Shown: positions 10,064 to 17,621 of the stretch, in pieces
Layout of the letters: each line of letters begins with the position of its first letter
Numbering within the stretch: position 1 is the first letter of the stretch
Source of the DNA: Microcaldota archaeon
GTDB lineage: Archaea; Micrarchaeota; Micrarchaeia; Anstonellales; Anstonellaceae
Reading direction: 5' to 3'
Length of the DNA: 38,413 nt
Assembly: GCA_021813025.1 (NCBI GenBank)
Contig: JAKAME010000004.1
Location: 1-38,413, forward strand
Program-made: the position numbers and the translations under genes
Notes under the pieces: generated by a model
Seen by the model: only the letters and a program-made list of their open reading frames with translations
What the model was told of the DNA's origin: nothing
Database searches by the model: none

Positions 10064-10263
10064 CAGGTCGCCGTATTCCAGCTTGGGGCAGACTACCTGG
10101 AAAACAGGCCTTATGCCTGCGGCTGGAAGCTTGGATGGGCCGGAGCTGGCTAGGGGGTTGGCATCTGCTCACCGATGCATATATGTGGTAATAAGAGTAT
10201 TTAAATGCACGTGGAGCTTGGAGGGGCGTCGGGCTTGGCGTGGGGCGAAGGCGGCTGGATTCC

Positions 10264-10503
10264 CTAATCTTTTGTGCTGAAGAAGACCGCCATTGCCACA
10301 ACCCACGTGGCGGCGTACATCAGGGCCAAATCATACAGCCCGTTCTGGATGCTGTCCACGACAAGCAGAATCATGCCGATTGCGCTCAGGCCCGCGAACT
10401 CGCGCGAGAGGCCGTCCTGCCCGGCGCGCATGTAGCGGTATTGCACCGCCCAGCCAAGGATGAAGAGCGCGAGGCCGGCTATGGCGATATAGTGCAGGAA
10501 CAT
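10264..10503 (-). CDS. Small multi-TM membrane protein
   Basis: 79 aa: MFLHYIAIAGLALFILGWAVQYRYM...SAIGMILLVVDSIQ...ALMYAATWVVAMAVFF. Confidence 0.6.
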   Translation of the reverse strand: MFLHYIAIAGLALFILGWAVQYRYMRAGQDGLSREFAGLSAIGMILLVVDSIQNGLYDLALMYAATWVVAMAVFFSTKD

Positions 10504-10580
10504 CTGCCATGAGGCAGGGACGCTAATTATTTAAACGCGCCGCCGGGCGGGGGCAAGCGAAAAAGGGAGGTGCCAAAAAC

Positions 10581-10664
10581 CGCAAGGCTGGGCGGATTGG
10601 CCGAATGCGCAAGACTGGGCTCATTCTCTTTGTCCGAAACCGCAAGGCGGGGCTTGTTCTCTTT
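10581..10664. repeat. Three degenerate short repeats in a 3' flank
   Basis: CCGCAAGGCTGGGC (10581), CGCAAGACTGGGCTCATTCTCTTT (10609), CCGCAAGGCGGGGCTTGTTCTCTTT (10640). Confidence 0.6.
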
Positions 10665-11012
10665 TTATCCCCATGTCTGCGTGCCGCAGCTCATCGGCCC
10701 GCCATAGAGGGCCTGCAGGATGGAGGGGACAAGAAGCACGATGACGAGGCACAGCACGGCCCCCACGGCAGCCGCTGCGGCCATGTTGGTTGCGCGGGTG
10801 GAGAATTCGGCGTTGGGAACGAGCTTGCCAGTGCCGTAGAAAACGGCCGCAACCACGACGAGCAGGATGGCGAGGGGCGGAAGGAAGGTCATGAACTGGC
10901 CGCAGACGCTGCTTATGCCCTCCCCGAGGCGCGAGAAGCCGGAGCCTTGGGCAAAGGAGAGGGAAGCGAGGGAGAACAGCAGGACGGCGGCTTGGAAACG
11001 GAAAAGTTGCAT
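10665..11012 (-). CDS. Small secreted/2-TM protein, TrbC/VirB2-pilin-like topology
   Basis: Signal peptide MQLFRFQAAVLLFSLASLSFAQG followed by two hydrophobic segments. Family assignment tentative. Confidence 0.6.
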   Translation of the reverse strand: MQLFRFQAAVLLFSLASLSFAQGSGFSRLGEGISSVCGQFMTFLPPLAILLVVVAAVFYGTGKLVPNAEFSTRATNMAAAAAVGAVLCLVIVLLVPSILQALYGGPMSCGTQTWG

Positions 11013-11068
11013 GGCAAAACCAAGGTTAGAAGAATGGGGAAAAATAAAAAGGGAGGGGGTTTTGGCCC

Positions 11069-11749
11069 CTAGAGGTTCAGGCGCCTGCGGGTGCGGCGGA
11101 TGAGGTCGGACGCGTCCTTCTGCCCGCCCAGTCCGAACGCCAGCCCGAACGCAATCGCCACTCCGTACACGATGCCCTGCATCAGCAGGGTGAAGATTTC
11201 GCGCACGAACGCCATCTGGAAGCCCACCGTCTCCAGCCCCACGACAACGGCCATGAGGATGATGACGACGCGGGAGACCTGCGAGATGGTGTACTGGAGG
11301 TAGAACTTCTTGAGGTCAAGAATCGCCTCGCGCACCCACTCGCCCAGAAGCGCCGCAGCGATGATGAAGAGGGCTACGGCCACCACGCGGGGGGCGAAGA
11401 GCAGCACCTGGTCGAAGAAGCTGGTCAGCGTCTCCATCTGCAGGGCCGCGACGGCAGCCTGCAGGAAGAGCAGGATGACGTACCAGCGGGCCAGCGAGAC
11501 GAGAATAGGCGACACCTGGTTGCCGCCAAGCGCATCCTCAACCTTGAATTTCTTGAAGACAGCCTCGACCTTGAGATGGTCGAGCAGCTTCTGGAGGATG
11601 TGCGAGATTACGGAGGCAAGAACATAGCCGAGCAGGACGTAGATGAGGGCCCAGAGAAGGTTGGGAACGAAGGCGATGCCCTGCACCACCACGTTGTTCA
11701 CACCAATCGAGACCGCATCCGGCAGGGAGGCGACATTGAAATCGACCAT
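11069..11749 (-). CDS. TM-helix-repeat / mechanosensitive-channel-like membrane protein
   Basis: Repeated TM helices ending in VYGVAIAFGLAFGLGGQKDASDLI, typical of MscS-related conserved TM helix proteins. Confidence 0.75.
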   Translation of the reverse strand: MVDFNVASLPDAVSIGVNNVVVQGIAFVPNLLWALIYVLLGYVLASVISHILQKLLDHLKVEAVFKKFKVEDALGGNQVSPILVSLARWYVILLFLQAAVAALQMETLTSFFDQVLLFAPRVVAVALFIIAAALLGEWVREAILDLKKFYLQYTISQVSRVVIILMAVVVGLETVGFQMAFVREIFTLLMQGIVYGVAIAFGLAFGLGGQKDASDLIRRTRRRLNL

Positions 11750-11863
11750 AGGCGAATCACCGCATGGGAGGACGAACGGATAATTTATAAGCCTGACGCC
11801 GGCGTTCGGGGTGAAAAAGGGCTTGATGGCTGCAAAGGGGCTTTGGGGGGCTTCCCCGCTCCC

Positions 11864-12754
11864 TCATTTGCGGGCCATATAGAATGCAAGGGTGGAGCGC
11901 TTTTTGCCGGCCGCCTGAACTGATTTCTTCTCGGCGGAGGAAAAGCCGGCCAGACGCAGGGCCGCTTCGGTTTTTTCAGCCATTGCTTTCGGCCACTGCT
12001 CGCCGGGAGCTTTTACAGGATGGTAGAGCAGCAGGCCTCCGGGCTTGAGGACCCGGTGGAAGGAGCGGAAGAACTTGCGGTCGGAGGGGTGGAGGTTGGA
12101 GAAGGTGTGCACTACGGCGTCGAACGAGGATAGGGGGAAGGGAGGGCGGGAGGCGGAAGAGACAAAACGCCGGTTTTTGGGCACAGCCTTCGCGCCCAGA
12201 GCCAGCATTTTTTGGCTGATGTCGAGACAGAAGACATCGAAGCGCCCGCGTGAAACTTTCGCAAAGGTGCAGTCGCCGGCCGAAACATCGAGTATTTTCG
12301 CTTTTGGCGGGCGGCCCGGGGCGGGCGCGCCGGCGCGGTTTTGCAGCGCATTGTCCAGCTCTTTTGCCAGCGCAAGCAATTGCTTGTCTCTTCCCGGCTC
12401 GACGTGGCGGCGGTAGCGCGCGGCGATTGAATCATAGAAGGAGCGCACTGCGCGCTGGCTTGAGCCTGAGCGCAGGTTTGAATAGAGCCCGCCAATCCAG
12501 CGCGAGAGGACAAAACGGCGGCGGCCCATATGCAGATGAATTTTCTTAGGGAGGGCTTTGGTGATGGAAGCTTCGAGGACGAAAAAAGAAGAATTGGAAA
12601 TGGGCGCCAAAACCGCTTCCCGCGCTTTGTATTCCGCCTCTTTTTCTCCCATCTTTTTTCCCGCTTTCAATTTCATCCATTTCTTTCCGTCGTGGAACTG
12701 GACGAATTCGGGCAGGGGCCAGTAGCCGGGGGTGCGGATGAGGAGGGAGGGCAT
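11864..12754 (-). CDS. Class I SAM-dependent methyltransferase with N-terminal extension
   Basis: AKILDVSAGDCTFAKV...FDVFCLDISQKML...FDAVVHTFSNLHPSDRKFFRSFHRVLKPGGLLLY. Confidence 0.82.
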   Translation of the reverse strand: MPSLLIRTPGYWPLPEFVQFHDGKKWMKLKAGKKMGEKEAEYKAREAVLAPISNSSFFVLEASITKALPKKIHLHMGRRRFVLSRWIGGLYSNLRSGSSQRAVRSFYDSIAARYRRHVEPGRDKQLLALAKELDNALQNRAGAPAPGRPPKAKILDVSAGDCTFAKVSRGRFDVFCLDISQKMLALGAKAVPKNRRFVSSASRPPFPLSSFDAVVHTFSNLHPSDRKFFRSFHRVLKPGGLLLYHPVKAPGEQWPKAMAEKTEAALRLAGFSSAEKKSVQAAGKKRSTLAFYMARK

Positions 12755-12897
12755 GGAACCAGAAAGAAGATGAAAATTGAAAAACCGATTGAATGGCTAA
12801 AAAATGAAAATGGAAAAATTGGGAAAAGGAAAAAATTTATTGAAAAATTGAAAATTGAAAAAGGAAAATGGAAAAACTTGAAAAATGGAAAAGAAAC

Positions 12898-13356
12898 TTA
12901 TTCGGCTTCCTTGGCCGACATGGCCTGCTTCTGCCCGCGCTGCATGGCCATCATCTGCCCGTTGCGCCACATGTCCTTGGGGAAGTGGCGGCCGCGCATG
13001 AAGGAGTTGCGCTCATACGTCTTGGCCTCCAGCTTGGAGACTATGACGTTGGTCGCAGACTCCACGTCAAACTCCTTGCAGGAGAAGATGTCCACCGAAG
13101 CGTAGCCCTTCTCCGGGAAGGTGTGAATCGAGATGTGCGATTCGGCAATCAGGACGATGCCTGAAACGCCCCAGTCCTCCGGCTTGAGGCCTGAGTAGGA
13201 GAAGGTGTAGGGGGGCATGATTTTCGTCATGCCGACAAGGCCGGGCATCTCGTCCAGGAAGCTGGAGACGAAGCCGACGTCTTTGAGTTTCTTCTTGCTG
13301 CAGCCGTACAAATCCAGGGTCAGGTGCGGTCCGAACATCTTTTTCATATCCTCCAT
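12898..13356 (-). CDS. speD: S-adenosylmethionine decarboxylase proenzyme
   Basis: GIVLIAESHISIHTFPEKGYASVDIFSCK contains the E-S self-cleavage/pyruvoyl site and class 1B signature. Confidence 0.95.
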   Translation of the reverse strand: MEDMKKMFGPHLTLDLYGCSKKKLKDVGFVSSFLDEMPGLVGMTKIMPPYTFSYSGLKPEDWGVSGIVLIAESHISIHTFPEKGYASVDIFSCKEFDVESATNVIVSKLEAKTYERNSFMRGRHFPKDMWRNGQMMAMQRGQKQAMSAKEAE

Positions 13357-13826
13357 TTGGCAAAAACGGCCGCTCTTTTTGGCGCCGTCGTAGGGGGTTG
13401 CGCATGGCTATGTTTATAAAACATTCGCAAGACTGGCCATATTAGGGGTGATTATAGCGCCTTTTAGCCAATTAGAAGCCCTAATAAACGATTTAGGAAA
13501 TAAAGGGAGCGTATTAGCCGTTTTGGTCGAATTAAAGCGGCTAATAGCTTGATTTGTCAAAAACGCCTCTGTATTCCTTCATTTTTCCCGATTTGGCTGG
13601 ATTATAGGGGTCTTTATCCCGTGCCGAGGGCTATTAACGAGGGGAAATCGGCACACGACGAAGAGGGAAAATGAGTGGTGGGAAAAAAATGGGGCAGGAA
13701 ATCATCCCGATTTTTTTGATTTTTATTTATTTTTTGATTTTTCTTTGTTTTTTTGTTTTTCTTTTTTCCTGCCGGTTTTTTTGTTTTTCATTTATTTTTT
13801 CTTTTTTCCGGGTCGTTTTTCGTTTT

Positions 13827-14159
13827 TTATTTGTTTTTTTCGGGTTTTTTCTTCAAATGCGAAACCGTGCCCGAGATTCTCATGCTCTCGAAATGCGCGG
13901 GCTGCTCGGCAATGCGGGATATGAGCGCCATGCTGGCGGCGAGGCGCCGCTCCTGCCCGCGCCGCATACGCATGATGAGCGCGCCTGTTTTCTCGTCAAA
14001 TGAAATCACGGATGCCTGCGTCTGCGCAAGGCCCTCCACGCCGATTTGCCAGGTCAGCGCGCGCATGAGCTCGGACGAGAAGCGCTGGGTCGGCATTGGT
14101 TGGGTTAGGTGCGCGCGAAGCAGAAGATAGCGCCAGTCGGGAGCAAGGGTGGATTTCAT
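13827..14159 (-). CDS. rnp2: RNase P protein component 2 (Pop5 family)
   Basis: RYLLLRAHLT...FSSELMRALTWQIGVEGLAQTQASVISFDEKTGALIMRMRRGQERRLAASMALI; adjacent to Rpp30-like and L15e genes. Confidence 0.8.
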   Translation of the reverse strand: MKSTLAPDWRYLLLRAHLTQPMPTQRFSSELMRALTWQIGVEGLAQTQASVISFDEKTGALIMRMRRGQERRLAASMALISRIAEQPAHFESMRISGTVSHLKKKPEKNK

Positions 14160-14165
14160 GAAGAT

Positions 14166-14636
14166 TCAGCTCTCATGCAGCGGGGCTTGGAGGGCTGCGA
14201 GCACGACGCCCGCATCCAGGCCAAGCCTCTCGCCTATGCATGCAAGTTCCAGCGGATTTCTTAATTCCATCTCATTTCTCGCCATGCTGGCCAGCCTCAC
14301 CTTTCCCCCGAAATGGCGCACCATCTCTATCATGTGCGCCGTGCGCGCGAGGCGCCTGGCCATTTCGCCGGGAGGAAGTGGCAGGAAATCCGACACTCCC
14401 ACCACCATCACCGCCCCCTGCTCTTTGAACAGGCGCGCCAAGCCAACGTCGGTTGGCCAGATTTGCATGTGGATGAGCTTGGCGCGCTTGGCCATTATGC
14501 GGGCGCGCTCGACATCGGGAACAGAGGAGAAAAGAGAGGGGGAAAGAGAGCGGACATCAATAATGGAAAGAGGGCTCTCCCCGGCCTTCGGCTCCCCGAA
14601 ATCGGCCGGCGCTGAAAAACGCACCAAATCAAGCAT
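14166..14636 (-). CDS. rnp3: RNase P protein component 3 (Rpp30 family)
   Basis: Short Rpp30-like sequence ...ARLARTAHMIEMVRHFGGKVRLASMARNEMELRNPLELACIGERLGL; gene order L15e-Rpp30-Pop5 is typical of archaea. Confidence 0.78.
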   Translation of the reverse strand: MLDLVRFSAPADFGEPKAGESPLSIIDVRSLSPSLFSSVPDVERARIMAKRAKLIHMQIWPTDVGLARLFKEQGAVMVVGVSDFLPLPPGEMARRLARTAHMIEMVRHFGGKVRLASMARNEMELRNPLELACIGERLGLDAGVVLAALQAPLHES

Positions 14637-14719
14637 AAAACCAACTGGAAAGGGGAAAAATTAAGAAAAGAGGGGAAAGAAATTTGGGAAAAATCCCAAA
14701 ATTGGAAAAAAGAATTCTC

Positions 14720-15232
14720 CTACCTCGTCTTCTCCGAGCCGATGCCCTTGGAATAGAGCCCGCGGCCGCGGCGGCCGGACGAGGTCAGGCCGCGGAACGC
14801 GCGGCCCTTGCCCAAGCAGCCGTTGAACGCCTCTGGCTCGACAAGGATTATTTCGAAGTATTTGTACTGGCCGTCCGAGCCGACGAAATAGGAATTGAGC
14901 ACTTCGAGGTTCATATAGCGGCGCGCGGCGCGCTCCTCGGCGATGTGCTGCAGGCTTTTGCCCGGCTGCACGTAGGCGTAGTTCTTGCCCGGCTTGCGGC
15001 CGCCCCACGGGTGCGGGCGCTTGCGCATGCCCCTGCCCACGCGCACGCGCACGATGCACCAGCCCTGCTTGGCCTTGTAGCCAAGAGTGCGGGCGCGCGC
15101 GAGGTTGGTGGGCCTCTCGGCGCGCACGATTGCGCCCTCCTGCCTCCATTTCGAGAGGCGCGCGCGGTAGATGGCCGCGCGCTCGTGGTATTCGGCCTGG
15201 AAGGTCTTCTGGATGTAGCTGTACATTCCCAT
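14720..15232 (-). CDS. rpl15e: Ribosomal protein eL15 (L15e)
   Basis: [118 protein letters not shown]. Confidence 0.98.
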   Translation of the reverse strand: MGMYSYIQKTFQAEYHERAAIYRARLSKWRQEGAIVRAERPTNLARARTLGYKAKQGWCIVRVRVGRGMRKRPHPWGGRKPGKNYAYVQPGKSLQHIAEERAARRYMNLEVLNSYFVGSDGQYKYFEIILVEPEAFNGCLGKGRAFRGLTSSGRRGRGLYSKGIGSEKTR

Positions 15233-15376
15233 GGTGTCTCACCTGTGTATTGTTGTTTGAAGCGCTGAAGGCTTCCCGCCTATTCGGGATACGGCTCCCA
15301 CATCTTGGCGGATTGCACAATGAGTGGGGAGGGGAATTTAATAAAGATGCTGTCGTCGGCCAGAATGTCTTTTTTC

Positions 15377-16327
15377 TCAAAGCGAGCAATACAATCTCTG
15401 CATTGAGTGCGAAACACCATGCTCACTCACCGTGCGCTCGCCGCCGTCGATGAGCAGGTGCACGCGCGAATCCGTGGAGCGGGTCTCGAAGCGCGCGGAA
15501 AACGAGCAGGCGCGCGAGCGCAGGCGCCCGACGAGGGAAACCGAATTCTCGCCAAGAAGCTTCTCAAGCGCGCCGGCGTGCGCGTCGTCCAGAGCCCATT
15601 CGGCCACGCGGCCCGTATGCTCGGAGCGCAGCTGCACGGTTTCGCCGTCGGCATAAATACGCCCGGCCATCTGCTGGCAGAAGAACTCGCGCATCTCGTC
15701 ATAGGCCTGCTCGCGCGCAGCTTCGGCCTGATGGCGCATGAGATCCTGCTGGCGGGCCAGCACGTGGGCCTTGGCTGACGACATGGCGGAATGGATGCGG
15801 GTGAGGTGGGCATGCAGCGGATGGGAGAGGTGCGCGCTGCCGCGCACGCGCCCGTGCAGCGCCTTCAGGCGGCGCTGGGAGAGCGAGAGGCGGGCGCGCA
15901 GGGAAGCTTCCGTCTTGGAGCGCCTGGCTTTCGGCAGGTGGGGCAGGCTGAGCGATTCGAGGTCGGCGCGGGCAGAGCGCAGGCTGGAGTGAAGGGATTC
16001 CATTTCTGACGCGAGAGCGTCCTGCTCTGAGGCGATGAGGGCGTCCGGCAGGGCGGCCATGAGATGCTCGCTGCGCAGGGTGAGGTGGTCAATGAGGGCC
16101 ATTTTCGAGGCTGCGGAGTGCGGGTCGGCGGAGTGGAGGTCGGCTGCCAGCTGCGCGGCGGAGGCTGCCAGCTCGGAGGCAGCCATGCTGACTTCCTGCG
16201 GGTGCGCGCTTTTTGAGAGGCGGGCGGCCAGCTCTTCAAGTAGGCTGCCCAGCTCCTGCTCAATGCGGTCGGCCTGCCGCGCCCATCCGGCATAATCCGG
16301 CCCGCCTGATGCCGTCGCCATACACAC
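15377..16327 (-). CDS. Predicted coiled-coil hypothetical protein
   Basis: Ala/Leu/Ser/His-rich helical sequence. Start probably ATG 16321, with TTTAAATA ~25 nt upstream (leaderless). Confidence 0.65.
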   Translation of the reverse strand: MCMATASGGPDYAGWARQADRIEQELGSLLEELAARLSKSAHPQEVSMAASELAASAAQLAADLHSADPHSAASKMALIDHLTLRSEHLMAALPDALIASEQDALASEMESLHSSLRSARADLESLSLPHLPKARRSKTEASLRARLSLSQRRLKALHGRVRGSAHLSHPLHAHLTRIHSAMSSAKAHVLARQQDLMRHQAEAAREQAYDEMREFFCQQMAGRIYADGETVQLRSEHTGRVAEWALDDAHAGALEKLLGENSVSLVGRLRSRACSFSARFETRSTDSRVHLLIDGGERTVSEHGVSHSMQRLYCSL

Positions 16328-16463
16328 AGGCGTAGGGATGGGAACTATTTAAAGCTGAGTCGGGGGCGCACGGGAGAAAAAAGAGGGAAAGAATATGGGG
16401 AAAAGAAAAGTTGGCGGCCTACCAGCGGGAGGATGGGCGGGGAGGTGGCTGCAGACGCCCCGT

Positions 16464-17543
16464 TCAGTTCAGGTTGGGGTCATGACCGACTGGCGGCGGC
16501 TGGACAGGATTACTGCGCTGGAAGAAATCAACCCGGCCGTCATGGCTAATGGACACCATCGTATCGTTGTCACGAGTGATGTTCACGCTTAGTGGAACAA
16601 CCTCGTTGAGCGTGCGCTCGGCCGCCTCGCGCAGTGGCCTGACAATCCAGGCGTTGCGCTGCTGGGCATAGGACTTGACGCTCTCCTTGGTGCGCCAGAT
16701 GAAATAGGCCATCACCGGCATGGCGATAATGGCCGCTGCCACGGGCGCGGCCGGTGTGAGCGAGGCGCCGATGGCCGGAATGGCGTTGAGCTCAAGCGCT
16801 TTCCAGATGCCGAACGTCAGCTGCGCTGCCTTGATGGCCGAGGCGCCGAAGATGCCGGCAGCGCTCAGAGAGGCGACGCCCCAGCCACAGGCAGAGAAGA
16901 AGGGACCGTTGAAGCGGGGGGCGTTGTGGTGATTTAGCAGGCGGTTATCATTCAGCATGTTCATAGAGGCGTAAACATTCTCCAAGCCGCGCTCGATTAA
17001 ATCATGACGCTGAACCGGAGTCGCCTTCTCGTAGCGCTGGTAAATGTCGGTGCGGTAGTAGTCATCAAGATACTCGCGGCAGAGCTGCTCCAGACGCGTT
17101 TCCAGTTGCTGACGGGGAGCCTCGGGATTTTGCGCGAGCGCATCGAACCCATCCGCTATTCCATCAAGGCGGTTGGCGCGGCGAGCGCGGAAGGCGTTCG
17201 CCACAGCATGGCTGAGATTGGCAAAAAGATTAACAAACGCGGAGCCCATGCGGCGCATGGTCCGACCGAAAGCCTGGCGGATGCGGCCCAGGCGGGATGC
17301 GGCCGGCTCTTGCGGGGCGGCCGTAGCGGCCTGATTTTGATGAAGATCCATACGCTCGCGGATGGCCGCGGCCTGGTCGCGCGCGACTTGGGCTCGAGCA
17401 ATCAGCACATCGACATTCTCGACGTGCAGGTTGGCCAGCTGGAGCAGGGTGCGTGAAATCTGCTTGCCCCGGCGGGTGAGCGGAGCATGATAGAATTTCT
17501 TTGCCAGCGTCTGCACGTCTTGAGGGGTTTTGTAAGCGGCCAT
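16464..17543 (-). CDS. Hypothetical protein with two hydrophobic segments
   Basis: GWGVASLSAAGIFGASAIKAAQL and PAAPVAAAIIAMPVMAYFIW flanked by charged helical regions; TATA-like TATATTTAAAG upstream. Confidence 0.72.
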   Translation of the reverse strand: MAAYKTPQDVQTLAKKFYHAPLTRRGKQISRTLLQLANLHVENVDVLIARAQVARDQAAAIRERMDLHQNQAATAAPQEPAASRLGRIRQAFGRTMRRMGSAFVNLFANLSHAVANAFRARRANRLDGIADGFDALAQNPEAPRQQLETRLEQLCREYLDDYYRTDIYQRYEKATPVQRHDLIERGLENVYASMNMLNDNRLLNHHNAPRFNGPFFSACGWGVASLSAAGIFGASAIKAAQLTFGIWKALELNAIPAIGASLTPAAPVAAAIIAMPVMAYFIWRTKESVKSYAQQRNAWIVRPLREAAERTLNEVVPLSVNITRDNDTMVSISHDGRVDFFQRSNPVQPPPVGHDPNLN

Positions 17544-17621
17544 AGGGGTAACACCTGTTGTTTATTATGGAAAGATGTATATTTAAAGCTTTGGGAGGAG
17601 GGAAAGGAGGGAAAAGAGTGT

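Noticed and set aside
13426-13436. CGCAAGACTGG shared with repeat copy at 10609-10619
   Set aside because: Only 11 bp identical; insufficient to call a dispersed repeat family without genome-wide counts.
13671-14003. Phe-rich 110-aa ORF on + strand
   Set aside because: Translation of the T-rich tract running into antisense of Pop5; not a plausible protein.
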